Below are positions 9,606 through 19,355 of a DNA stretch of 31,100 nt, piece by piece (the stretch's first letter is position 1; each line of letters begins with the position of its first letter). The DNA is from Chara braunii (Eukaryota > Streptophyta > Charophyceae > Charales > Characeae). Made by a program: the position numbers and the translations under genes. A model generated the notes under the pieces. It searched no databases. It saw nothing but the letters and a program-made list of their open reading frames with translations, and had not been told where the DNA came from. Location: the NCBI GenBank assembly GCA_003427395.1, contig BFEA01000162.1:993586-1024685 (forward strand). Direction: 5' to 3'.

Positions 9606-10734
9606 AAAGTTACGGGCAGCCATTTAGCGAAGTGTTATGTTTATGTTAAATTTTGTCAAGTTTCCAAAAGGGGGAAACTATTTGACAAAATGTTATAAAG
9701 TATGTTTTATGTCAGTAGTGATATTTCAAATAAGGACGAAGGATGGAGTCTGATTGACAGTTCTTGTCAGTAGAACGGGTAACTTTATTTAATAACTGCG
9801 AGGATTGGTATTGTTGTTTTAAACCAACTAATATAGCATGGTGAGTCCAAGTTACAACAGTTCCAGACTGACCGGTGTCAATAATCACCTGTTGAAATCA
9901 AACTGATTCACAAATTGACCGAAGGTTTTTTATAACCTAAACCTTTGATTCTCACTTCAACATACTTAATTCCTAATCGAATAGCAACACATGCTACATT
10001 CTCAACAATTGGTTGAACGATGAGATCCTTTAAATCTCACTGAACCAAAAAATGACAAAAAATTGGTATCTCCAAAATATTCTATTATGGTAATTGTTAA
10101 AGCACGTTATGAAGATCATATGCTGCTTTGTAGTCTATTGCATGTCGAGGAATTTTTAAAGGCAGGATAAGAGTAAGTCATCAATCACATTGATATATAA
10201 ATACATACTACTAAAACCTTACAGGAAGGGGAGACTCTCACCCCCTAAACTATTCTCTTTAGTATCTCTCACATATTTCAAATGCCAATCTTCTTGCCGA
10301 GGAGAAGGGCAAACCTTCAACTGTGTACTTTAATATTATGGTTCGTTCCTACAAAATACTTACGTGTTTGACAAGTACAGTTGCACTCAATGAATTCACA
10401 AAGCAAACATGGTAGTGCAATCTTTTATTTGTTTTATAGTTTTGTCGTGTGTGGAGTATATACGAATAACGTTTAAATGTCGGCAAGTCATGTATGAAGT
10501 ATCCACGAACCACATTAGAATGTCAACAACAACTTGGCATTCACGCATATCGCAAACAGGAGATGGGTCGATAAGATTTTGTTGTAGTTAGGGGGAGAGG
10601 TTACGCCCACTCCCCCCCCGTACCCGTTCTATACCACAACTGTTTAATTAACTATTATGTTTTTCCCCTACTCAATAATAAGTGGTTGAGTTGTTGCATT
10701 TAACAGTTTGTTTGTAAGTCTTTTTTTTTTTTCT
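9606..10734. other. no gene seen; one short hairpin
   Basis: AT-rich DNA. ATTTTGTCAAGTTTCC (from 9650) pairs with GGAAACTATTTGACAAAAT (to 9691) as an imperfect stem. A minus-strand stretch at about 9930-10010 reads NVACVAIRLGIKYVEVRIKG, faintly like a ribosomal protein S11 segment, but has stops downstream and was not accepted. Confidence 0.45.
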
Positions 10735-10737
10735 CTC

Positions 10738-10813
<76 letters not shown>
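10735..10813. repeat. (CT)n microsatellite up to assembly gap
   Basis: A CT run interrupted once at its left edge (CTCTCTCA), directly abutting the N run. The true length is unknown because it enters the gap. Confidence 0.97.
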
Positions 10814-11083
10814 NNNNNNNNNNNNNNNNNNNNNNNNNNNNNNNNNNNNNNNNNNNNNNNNNNNNNNNNNNNNNNNNNNNNNNNNNNNNNNNNNNNNNNN
10901 NNNNNNNNNNNNNNNNNNNNNNNNNNNNNNNNNNNNNNNNNNNNNNNNNNNNNNNNNNNNNNNNNNNNNNNNNNNNNNNNNNNNNNNNNNNNNNNNNNNN
11001 NNNNNNNNNNNNNNNNNNNNNNNNNNNNNNNNNNNNNNNNNNNNNNNNNNNNNNNNNNNNNNNNNNNNNNNNNNNNNNNNNNN
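10814..11083. other. assembly gap (270 N)
   Basis: 270 undetermined bases. The left flank is (CT)n and the right flank (CA)n, so the missing DNA must contain the change from one repeat to the other. Translated frames across it are meaningless. Confidence 0.99.
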
Positions 11084-11250
11084 ACACACACACAAAAACA
11101 CACACACACACACATACAAACAGACATACACACACACACACAAACAGACATACACACACACACACATACACACACACACACACACATACACACGCACACA
11201 CACACACACACACACATACATACACACATACACACATATGCACATATATA
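11084..11250. repeat. imperfect (CA)n microsatellite
   Basis: CA repeats with regular interruptions (CATACA, CAAACAGACATACA twice, GCACAC). It fades into CATATATATG near 11250. Confidence 0.96.
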
Positions 11251-11255
11251 TGTAA

Positions 11256-12348
11256 ACACATAATGCACAAGCTTACACAAATTTGTTAGTTTATAAATTA
11301 ATGAACATACTATAGTTAATTCTATATTTAAATTCACTGACCTTATTTATTTTTTATAAAGGTTTTTTTTTTCAAGTAAGTTTTTTGTGTTTGTCAAACT
11401 TCATTCACCAACTCATTGTCTAATGAAATCTCACAACGGCCACATTATATGTAAGTTCACCAGTATTATGAGAACACACGCTACATGCAAATAAGTCGTG
11501 TATTAATACTCATTAAAAAGTGACACTACCTCTGACTGTGTTTTAACAATAGTTTGTTTTGAGCTTGACCCTAGGTTGCACAGCGTACACGTACGCGGGG
11601 TTCACGGACGTGCACACGCGTATGCACATAAGCGCGTACTCATAAATAGGACCGGCGTATATGGTTGTCGCAAACCATTTCTGGGCCCGTTTTTTACCCT
11701 GGTACCAAGTGGGGGGACTTCAGGAGAGTGGGGGAGGTCGGGGGGTAATAGGAGGAATGGATCTGGTCGAGGGGTGTACCATCTCCCCGTGATTTATGGA
11801 TTAGGGGTCTGGGGAAACGTGAGGAAGGGTCCAGTCGGGGGGTCCACCGTCATCGCAGGAGGAGGAGGAGGAGGAGGAAGAAGAATCATCGCCAAGGAAG
11901 GAATCGTCATCGCCTAAGGAGGAGGAGGAGCCGCAATCGCCTAGGGCTTTGTACGAATTTAGGTTAGAAAATGAAACTGACTTTCTTTGCCTCTATTATT
12001 GAGAATTTGTTATTCTTATTATATGTTTATTTTTCTTTTGAGTAATTTCAATAAACTTGTTGAGTTTTTCCTGCTTTTATAAGCTTTCCAGGCGAGTTGT
12101 GTTTTTACCTTGTACTTTTTCTATGATATATTTAAATTTATTTATGGTTCGCTTGTTGCTACAAACACGTTATACTACTTTTTTTCCATTCGACGAGTTT
12201 TTTCCTCACCTAATATAAACTTTATCTGTATAGCCTTGACCGCTCAACTTACGGTTCAGCATGAGCATGTACTCTTTAATTTTACAACATGATTGAATGT
12301 CTTTGTTTTTTTACTTGTATTTATCGTGTTTTCATATTATATATTTAC
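11256..12348. other. no gene seen; purine-rich patch
   Basis: AT-rich except 11570-11930, which is GC-richer and holds a GGA/GAA-rich stretch at 11860-11885 and 11919-11932. The open frame 11576-11917 over it is glycine-rich through composition. No domain recognised. Confidence 0.45.
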
Positions 12349-12383
12349 CTAGGTTATCAGTCGATCGTCCGGGTCCCCTTGCT
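12349..12383. mobile_element. family A transposon, GC-rich end fragment
   Basis: CTAGGTTATCAGTCG followed by CGTCCGGGTCCCC resembles the GC-rich end of complete family A elements (CTAGGCTACCAG then CCGCCCGGGTCACCC). Homology then stops. It is a solo, diverged end. Confidence 0.45.
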
Positions 12384-12418
12384 ACTTGTTACTTGTTACT
12401 GGTTACTTGTTACTTGTT
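12383..12418. repeat. TTACTTG heptamer tandem, about five copies
   Basis: CTTGTTACTTGTTACTGGTTACTTGTTACTTG: the TTACTTG heptamer repeats in tandem with one TTACTGG variant. Confidence 0.8.
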
Positions 12419-12559
12419 CAATTGCTACACGTTAATCTTGTTGATCTCGTTTTCTCGAGTTTGACGATCTCTTGCTTTCTTGACAAGTGATGTTTCTCGA
12501 ACCCAGGACCCCAAAAAATTAAAATGAAAAATTAAAATTTTAAAAATATATTTTTATTT

Positions 12560-12639
12560 TATTTTTTATTTCCAATTCAATAAAGAATTTCAATGTGATC
12601 CTAAGGCAAACGTGGTATAGTTTATTTTTTTGTATAACA
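12560..12639 (+). mobile_element. family A transposon core fragment
   Basis: The stretch with AATGTGATCCTAAGGCAA and TAGTTTATTTTTTTGTATAACA matches the internal part of family A elements (GATGTGACCCTAAGGCAAAA, then GTTTATTTTTCTGCATAACA). It ends exactly where the next family A arm begins at 12640, so the later arm inserted into or recombined with an older copy. Confidence 0.65.
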
Positions 12640-12875
12640 CTAGACTACCAGAGTGGCCCGGGACCACCTGCCCGACCGACAAAAAAAAAATAATAATAAT
12701 AAAATATTTTAAATATATATATATTTTTAAGTTTTAACTGTTTTATTTTAAATGTGGTAAAGATTTTCGATGTGACCCTGAGGCAAAAGTTGTTCAGTTT
12801 ATTTTTCTCCATAACATAGTTTTTTTTTGGATTTTTTTTTTTTCCCACTAGGACTTTCCCTGGTACTTGCATGGG
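12640..12875 (+). mobile_element. left family A arm flanking the retroelement
   Basis: It starts CTAGACTACCAGAGTGGCCC, the family A terminus. It continues through the AT-rich core with the conserved GATGTGACCCTGAGGCAAAA and GTTTATTTTTCTCCATAACA, into GGACTTTCCCTGG. The GC-rich right end of the element is missing: homology stops near TTGCATGGGCC and is followed directly by the 3' end of the retroelement reading frame. It is the mirror image of the arm at 17764-17996. Confidence 0.8.
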
Positions 12876-12911
12876 CCTTCCGCATCATGCATGCTGGTGA
12901 ACCGCTAAGCT

Positions 12912-14570
12912 CTATGCAAGGGATGTGATGACCGCAAATTTCTGTCGTCGGCTAGTGTATGATACTGCGTTCTGCAAATTCTGAAATTGCAACCGATCAT
13001 TCTTAAGTTTGTAGTTTTTGTTCAACGATGCACACCGAATCCCCATTGAGCAGCCGAAATCCTGCAGAATGCAGCCCAGGAATTCCCAGCAATCCGACCG
13101 GCTCGTGCACTCTAAAGTCAAATTCGAATCATAGGATTTTTCATACTGACTTAGAATCCTCCAGGCCTTTTTCTCCTCCTCAGAATCACCCTTAGTGAAC
13201 TTGACAACAACTGACATGTCATCAATCAGACGTACACCATGGACCGGAGAACGATCAGAACCGAGCGACAGGAAAAATGTGAACTCCGAGTGTGCACATA
13301 ACATACAGGCAAAGGCGGGGCTAAAAGGTTTGCCCATAGGAATGCCAATCGTTTGCCGCAAGATCCTACCCCCCGCTGTAGTATATGTATTACGAAGATC
13401 AAACGCAACAAATTTTAATATATCGTCAAATTCAATTCGAATCCAACCCTTCGGCCTCTTGCCCGTCATTAACCGAGCCCCCTTACCTCTCGATTTAATC
13501 ACCATTGCCTTGACCTCCCTTCGTTGCCAGAATTCAATCAGTCAGGCCAGGGCTTTGACAATGGAATCGTGAGGCAAATTGCAAAACATTTCCTTAACGT
13601 CGTATGCAGCGGTCAGTAATCCCTCATGGTTTTCCACATCCTCATTAATCAACTATACATGTTTAACAAGAAGATCCGTGCTTTGGAGGTTAAAGAGTGA
13701 TCTTTGCAGGAGCGCCCAAATCAGCCTATCAACTACATGTGAGACGATACTAGAGCCGCGCACTGTACACTCAGAGAAGGAGGGGCAAATCGGCCGCCAC
13801 TTCATGATATGCTTGTGTTTAGGAATGACGTAAGCATGCCCCAACCTCCCTTTCTTATTCCATTTTGAAAATGAGTCCATTCCTTCCTTCCTATAGTCAA
13901 ACTCCAAAGTAGTTAACAAGGAAACTTCATCACCAGACACTGTTTCGAAACTGGAGTTTTGTAGGAACAATTTGTCAACTCCCCTTCTAAACAAGACCGG
14001 ACAACAGACCAGGGTGTCGCCCATATTGTGATCGATCGGGGTACACACAAAATTCTTCACCAGATGCCGCCAGCTCAACACTTCGTCAGCCGAACAGGAG
14101 GACCTACATGCATGCTCATCATCTTGTCTAGTTCGATTAAAGCAAGCCAAAACATCTCTATTACCAACCCTAGGGACAACAAACCCCACGGTATCCAGAC
14201 AAGAGTCAACCTTCCTAATCAACCGTTTAACAAGATCGCAGCTATTAGGAACTAAAACATTCTTGTTATTTCTTAGCCAACCAGGCGCAGAATTCCACTC
14301 ACTCAATCTACAACACACATGATTGCCCGCCATCGTAAGACCCGCAAAATTATCAGAACACGTACATTTAACAGCGTCCTCCTTGGCCGCACTTCTGAAG
14401 TTAAACAAGAGATCACCAACGCTCTTATTTTTCAACCAAACAATACGTGATCGTCTAACGATGAGTTCCTTCCAATCTCTACATATCGACGCTTCCTTGA
14501 TCAATTTATTACAAGAAGAACGGATCCCAGAAATACACAGACGATGATCAAAGGTAATTCGAACAACCAG
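12912..14570 (-). pseudogene. Penelope-like reverse transcriptase domain (decayed)
   Basis: RNA-dependent DNA polymerase of a Penelope-like element, in the same frame as the upstream GIY-YIG domain. In order on the minus strand: a Cys/His cluster (KCTCSDNFAG, GNHVCC); a conserved PIDHNMGDTLVCCP block; finger motifs PKHKHIMKWRPI; motif A AAYDVKEMFCNLP (catalytic Asp at about 13599-13601); motif B IGIPMGKPFSPAF; motif C RLIDDMSVVV (Asp-Asp at 13218-13223); FLGCI; and a thumb-like RRQKFAVITSLA. Stops interrupt the frame at 13653-13655 (TAG) and 13542-13544 (TGA). A further TAG at 12912-12914 falls just after the thumb motif; the frame reads plausibly a few codons more (SLAVHQHA) and is then lost at the family A arm. 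Catalytic residues survive, but the protein cannot be made intact. Family identification is firm; clade assignment is from domain order. Confidence 0.88.
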
Positions 14571-15434
14571 TCACTCACGCACATTCACTGAAAAAGGTCG
14601 GTGAATAACACCACAAATGATAGAGCGTAGAGAACAACGAGTCCTCTTACCAGAAAACGCACGGATAACCAGAAAGCAGCGGATCAACAGGTCAAAGATC
14701 CAGAAGCGCAGTTTAGCACGTTCACGAGGAGCCGACAATAACAGAGCGAGAGATGGCTTAAGGTAGAGCAGCTTGGAACAAAAGGGAGTAATACGGACAA
14801 ATTCAACGCCAACACCTAACAGAAAAAGGTGGCGATACTTACTCAGCACCCCCACCTCCTCCCCCGATCTGACAATAGAGGTGCCGAAGCGACGCTTAAG
14901 GACCTTTCAGTTATCAAGCAAACGTCCACCGACACTACAAGAAACACTCACCGAGCAGATGCCTTGGGTTGAACAACGATCCTGAATGAGAATCGGTGAG
15001 GAGGAAGACCAGCCAATAGAAGAAGAGAAAACAACATGGGGAGCCAGCGTGCGAGATACTAACTCTTTGCCTTGGATCCATTTCTTCCTACATCGTTCCC
15101 GTCTCCCAGGTCTCTTCCGCCTGGTTTTAGCACACTTATCCCTCGTGTTAAAAAATGGATTAGCTAAACGGATAAGATTACATTCAACCAACCGAACCTC
15201 CTCTGGTTCGCAGTGACATATCGGAATCATAACATATTGACCAATCCCACATCGACGAAGCCATGCATACAACCTATGATTACGTTTATCACTGAAGCAA
15301 CCAGTGACCTTCGAACAACGATGAACGTGTTCCCTCCAGCGAACGGCAATCGACCTAGTAGTAGAACCAGTATACACATGCTTTGTCCAAGGAGAGATCA
15401 GCGCATATACCCATGCCCCCTGTCCAACAACGAC
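14571..15434 (-). pseudogene. N-terminal GIY-YIG endonuclease domain of the Penelope-like element
   Basis: GIY-YIG nucleases nick the target DNA for target-primed reverse transcription. The minus-strand frame, open from 15434, reads GAWVYALISPWTKHVYTG: WVY is the GIY-like half and VYTG the YIG-like half. Then come SIAVRWREH with the expected Arg, and EVRLVECNLIRLANPFFN, which carries the catalytic Glu and the usual LI-x(n)-P-x(2)-N ending. A basic stretch (KTRRKRPGRRERCRKK) follows. In-frame TGA stops lie at 14907-14909 and 14571-14573; past each, the same frame continues into the RT. Lying before the RT rather than after it places the element in the permuted (Chlamys/Naiad-type) Penelope-like group. 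No ATG is needed: the domain was part of a longer polyprotein. Confidence 0.85.
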
Positions 15435-15595
15435 TTAGTCACATAAGCCTTAAACTTACTCACCCATGGAATGCAATCCGCCAAAATCAACTGAATCACA
15501 ATCCATCTGAAGAAACCGTTAAACTCGTTACCAACCAGATACGACTGATTCCCCTTCTCATATTCCCCACCGGTCTCAGTTCCATCCGCATCCAA
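15398..15595 (-). pseudogene. frameshifted linker between gag-like and GIY-YIG modules
   Basis: This 65-codon frame (ends KSLLDRGHGYMR) lies in the third minus-strand frame. It overlaps the end of the gag-like frame (to 15496) and the start of the GIY-YIG frame (from 15434). It is best read as the original protein sequence between them, displaced by one frameshift on each side. It has no known domain. Confidence 0.6.
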
Positions 15596-17142
15596 GCAGA
15601 CACCATCCCTCGAAGAAAACCCAACACCATCCCACCGTATTCTACAGTAGCGAGCCCAATACCAAAGATAATTGTGTCCAGGTACCGACCGTAAAGCTCA
15701 GCAGAGTCATCCTCCTCATTCGTTGAAACACCATGGTGAGAAGAGTAGTCATCGGGGACTTCCTGCACCGATGCTTCATTCTCCTTAGTCTTGCCCTTAT
15801 CAACGAGTCTGCCGAATGCCTTATCAGCCCGGAATTCCGCCAGGTTAGCGATCATCAAATCGACTGCACGCAAGTTCAAACCAGCCTCCTTGCACATCAC
15901 TTCCAAGCCGGATTTCTTGTAGTTGAGTAAGTCTTTCTTTTGCTCTTCAATAAACGAGAATCTTTCATTAATATCATCGGTCGGTGCAGCGTTATCCAAC
16001 GCACAACGGCGAGGAGTAACCTTCTTTCCTTTTCGCGAAGAACGAGTAGCAGCTTCTTCCATCCGAGTCTTCGGATTCGTCCATTCGGTTACTCGATTCT
16101 GTGAAGGATTATCAGGCTGCTTATTCAGTTGCTCCTTCAACTTAACCACCTCGCCCTCAGCAACAACCCTCTTATCCTTCAAAACCTGCGCCTCAAAGCA
16201 GGCGGCACGATGCAATTCCTTCATCTTAAGGTACTCCTGCCTCCACTTATCAGAGTCACGAAGGTTACCAGTCCACCGAGGACGGGGTAAGCCCCGGGCA
16301 GGACACTCCGGCGTGCCGATAACAATGTTGCCACGCTTATTTCCTGGGCGAAGTGCTTCCCTTTTCCAAAGCTCCGCTTTCTCCTTGTCTTTAATGCTCT
16401 GGATCTTCAAGCGGCTCACCTCAGTACGCTGATCCTCCAGCTCAGCCTCAAAACTTCCCTTCGTAAGAGCCGAAACCCTCAATTGCTTGATCTCCTGCTT
16501 CATGGCGAAAATGTCATCCTCGACACTTTTCTTGTTAGAAACCTGCCCCTTAAGCTCGGCGATCTCCCGCTGCAAACGAGATACATTGTCCTCGCCCGTT
16601 CCCTCATCACCCTTCAGAAGTAACCGTCGAAGCTTCTCGTTCTCCAGTCAGAGGAGCTCCATGTCTTCCTTGCGTTTTACCTCCTCATCATCTATGCTGC
16701 GCAGCTTAGGACAAACACCCTCCATACGCTTATCCAAGCGCGCTGCCATCTCAGCCTCAAGTCGTTCTCGTTCCTTCCTCCACTCCTTCCTATCTTCTTC
16801 CTCCTTCAATTTTTCAATGCGTTCCTCCTCTTCTTTTAACTTGGCTTCCCTCTCTTCATCCGCAATAGTCATAGCGTAGCAGCGATCCAGTTTCTCTTGA
16901 TTAATCTTCCACCAGTTTGACCGAGGTTGGAAGGAGGCGGAGTAGTTCGGCGGACCAAACACCGCAGTCGACGTAGACGGTGCAGTACCAGGAGCCGAGT
17001 TAGGGGCCGTTAAGGCCAGAACAGGCGTAGCATTAGCACATGTTGTCAGGGCCCGACCGAAGACTTGCTGAGGAAACTCACGTTGAAAGTGACTAGGCGA
17101 ACCACACGTATAACACCCTCTAATCGGATATTGTCCCGCCAT
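15496..17142 (-). pseudogene. gag-like leader: CCHC-type zinc knuckle plus long coiled coil
   Basis: The ATG at 17142-17140 opens a frame of about 548 codons that reads to 15496, with one internal TGA (16648-16650). Residues 10-23 form a zinc knuckle, Cys10-Tyr-Thr-Cys13, His18, with Phe23 where the last Cys is expected (one base change, TGT/TGC to TTT). A Pro/Ala/Thr-rich linker follows, then from about residue 90 a highly charged helix (repeated KLKEEEERIEKLKEEE) predicted as coiled coil, continuing past the stop (LENEKLRRLLLKG, QREIAELKGQV). Near the C terminus the frame shifts. A nucleic-acid-binding, self-associating role like retrotransposon Gag/ORF1 is inferred. It lies directly upstream of GIY-YIG and probably formed one polyprotein with it. 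Confidence 0.75.
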
Positions 17143-17763
17143 CGAGAATACAACTCAAGAAGGTTACGTCAAGGTCAGCGAGCCACTCTACCGTAGTATA
17201 ATCTCTACGGAGGTTACTACGTGGAAATGATGGTGATGAATCACACATACAATCAATGAAGTAACGAAACTCAAGTGCAAAACGACGGGGAACAAGAAAG
17301 ACAAGACGAAGAGAAGGAGAAGCAAGACGCAGCGAAGTTTCCTGAACGTGATAGGCTTAATGAATATTACAGTAAAAGCAGCTTAAATCCAGACCGAAAG
17401 TAGACAACACGTCCGTACTCGTAAAAAACCGAGTCTGGATAACTGGCAAAGGACCCTACGCGCTTCATCCAACCGCCAAAGCCGGAATCATCAGGGGTCG
17501 AACACGGCGGGGTAAAACTACTGCTGCGGAACTCCTATAAAAAGAACACACTCCTACAGACGGAACCGCAGCTACACTACAACCGGTAACAAATACAGCA
17601 GAGGGAGGTCCCAAGTACACAAAGTCCCGATTTTTCCAGTTTAGAAAACCCCTCCAAAGGGTAAAAGGCCAGTCAGCCCATCACGAGGCTCAAAAGCAAT
17701 CCTAAAGTCTAAAAATCACCGAAACAAACACGAGTCACTACGAAGTCCACATCCTGTAGCGAA
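17143..17763 (-). other. leader region of the Penelope-like element
   Basis: This 620-base stretch between the gag-like ATG and the family A arm has no long open frame on the minus strand and no recognised repeat. By position it is the 5' untranslated region of the retroelement. Confidence 0.45.
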
Positions 17764-17996
17764 CCCAGCACGTCACCAGGGAAGGTCCCGACAAAAAAAT
17801 ATAAAAAAATGCAAAAAAATTGAAAACTATGTTATGCAGAAAAATAAACTAAACAACTTTTGCTCAGGGCTATATTAAAATTTATCACCAAATGTAGAAT
17901 AAAAAATAAATTTTAAGTTTTTTATTTTTATTTTTATTTTTTTAATTGTTTTTGGGTCGGCCAGGCAAGTGACCCTTAGCCACTCAGGTAGCCTAG
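17764..17996 (-). mobile_element. right family A arm flanking the retroelement
   Basis: Read on the minus strand it starts CTAGGCTACCTGAGTGGC, has CACTTGCCTGGCC, the AT-rich core, GTTTATTTTTCTGCATAACA and GGGACCTTCCCTGG. Homology fades before the GC-rich end is complete. It is inverted relative to the 12640 arm and truncated at the same inner end. Confidence 0.8.
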
Positions 17997-18232
17997 AAAT
18001 AACAAATATATTTTGTTTAGATTTTTCTGAGAATTTTTTATTTTTTTTATTTTTATTTTTTTTATGTTCACGTTCAAAGAGTTTTGGCGCTCGTTCATGT
18101 TCGGTAGCGAACGTTCGGGTTCGGTCAAGTAACCCTAACACGATGCTGCACAACTCATAGCTATAACTCTTGGTTTTGTTTTCGGTTTGAGTTTGGCAAG
18201 CTACTTTCATTCGGTGTCAACATCATTTTTTT

Positions 18233-18236
<4 letters not shown>

Positions 18237-18266
<30 letters not shown>
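18237..18266. repeat. poly(T) run
   Basis: A near-uninterrupted T run of about 28 bases, i.e. poly(A) on the minus strand. It could be the A-tail of a minus-strand retrotransposed sequence to its right, but no such sequence was recognised. Confidence 0.8.
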
Positions 18267-18425
18267 GAATTGGAATTAGGATGGAGAGCGATGAGTCGAT
18301 GTCGACACAGGGTTGAAATCAGCAAACGCAAAACGCAAGCACGCTGCATGCAGAGCTACATAATAGAGATGTGTAACTCATAATTAGAAATTAACTTTTC
18401 AAAAAATAAGAAGGAAAAATCAAGA

Positions 18426-18444
18426 GTTTAAGCATAGCTTAAAC
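18426..18444. repeat. 8-bp-stem perfect hairpin
   Basis: GTTTAAGC, loop ATA, GCTTAAAC. An outer GAGTTT/AAACTC pair (to 18454) surrounds it. It lies 37 bases from the ribozyme candidate, on its 3' side when read on the minus strand. Confidence 0.7.
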
Positions 18445-18488
18445 TATGAAACTCAAACCACCGCTCGCATAGACGACAGTAAGTCTGG

Positions 18489-18542
18489 CTTTCCTCTACC
18501 GGTTTCGACCGGAGCTAGAATTCAGCCTCATCAGAAGGGAAA
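18489..18542 (-). ncRNA. candidate type I hammerhead ribozyme
   Basis: On the minus strand all conserved hammerhead core bases are present. CUGAUGA is at 18534-18528. Helix II closes with G18527:C18507 and has 5 pairs (two G:U) and an 11-base loop. GAA is at 18506-18504, A15.1 at 18503 and U16.1 at 18498, with cleavage expected after A18497. Helix III is the loopless palindrome ACCGGU (18503-18498), which fits pairing between two copies. Helix I pairs GAGGAAAG (18496-18489) with the bases before CUGAUGA (18535-18542) at 7 of 8 positions. Minimal type I hammerheads with tiny helix III are known from Penelope-like elements. This one is on the same strand and 1.35 kb upstream of the element's ATG. 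Activity is untested. Confidence 0.65.
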
Positions 18543-18559
18543 AACAACTCTGAGGTGAA

Positions 18560-19355
18560 AAGTCAAGCAAACCTATACAATAAATACTAAATAGCACATC
18601 GAGAATTTCCCTATAAGTTTTTTTTTTTACCCTGAGGACTCATCATTCTTAGTACCACCTATGAAACATGTTATCAAGAAAGTTTTGAGTTCGAGCCGCC
18701 AAATCTAACCCGAAATTCAATATTCGTTATGGTTTTCGAAAATCCCTGCAGATTTTTACGGTAACTTTTTGAAACCTAACGAACCTTGTGGAATTTAGTC
18801 GACCTCGCAAAATTCAAAGTGCCTTACATGACCTTTTCCATAGAGGTACCCAGTAATTTCTACCATGTTTCAAAACGCTAAAGATCTCAAATCTTTGAGA
18901 TTCTTTATCACTTTAGATTTATCGAAAAGTCCTTTATATGGTTTCTACGGTAAATATCAGAAATTTTACAGGTATACTACTGCAATCCAGTTTCCCAAAG
19001 GGTTAATCCCATCGAATATTTTTTTCATATTGGATTTTATCGTAAATCCATAGTACGATCCGTAGTAAACTAAACGGCCTCGTAGGCCTGCCACGCATCC
19101 CTAATGGTCCGTTAATTTACCAAGTAACAGATAAAAAATTCAATAGACACTTTTTAGGATCACAGTCTGTTTTTGAAAGTTATTACAGACATCTAGATTT
19201 GAAGTTTTAAACAAACTACAAAACCAACTGGACTTTTAACTTATAGTTTATTAACTCATAATAATATATTTATATATATTTTTAATCACCCTATCATCCT
19301 TAGTATTTTCTCCCCCACTCATATAATCATTAATAATATATTATATCGTAGTAAT
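18560..19355. other. no gene seen
   Basis: AT-rich sequence between the ribozyme candidate and the first complete family A element. It contains only short open frames without recognisable domains. Confidence 0.5.

Larger units (their letters stand above)
12640..17996. mobile_element. 5.36-kb unit: retroelement between inverted family A arms
   Basis: Two family A arms, each lacking only its inner GC-rich end, face one another across the Penelope-like reading frames. Outer termini are CTAGACTACC (12640) and GGTAGCCTAG (to 17996). The 8 bases outside are GTATAACA on the left and AAATAACA on the right, matching at 6 of 8 with ATAACA shared. This suggests one compound transposon with inverted arms of about 235 bp that captured a retroelement. 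Two independent truncated insertions remain possible, because the left ATAACA comes from an older family A core. Confidence 0.4.

Noticed and set aside
9900-10060. Minus-strand similarity to ribosomal protein S11 (possible organelle DNA insertion)
   Set aside because: About 25 residues look suggestive, but stops follow and the conserved C-terminal part is not recognisable. A search against mitochondrial rps11 would decide.
13195-13572. Plus-strand frames of 60-170 codons across 13195-16879
   Set aside because: They are antisense shadows of the Penelope-like protein frames, whose motifs are clear on the minus strand.
14571-16650. TGA recoded as an amino acid or programmed read-through
   Set aside because: TAG stops, frameshifts and loss of the C terminus show general decay; C-to-T change explains the TGA excess.
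18181-18349. Poly(T) at 18237 as the A-tail of a minus-strand retrocopy
   Set aside because: No retrogene or SINE body and no target duplication could be found beside it.
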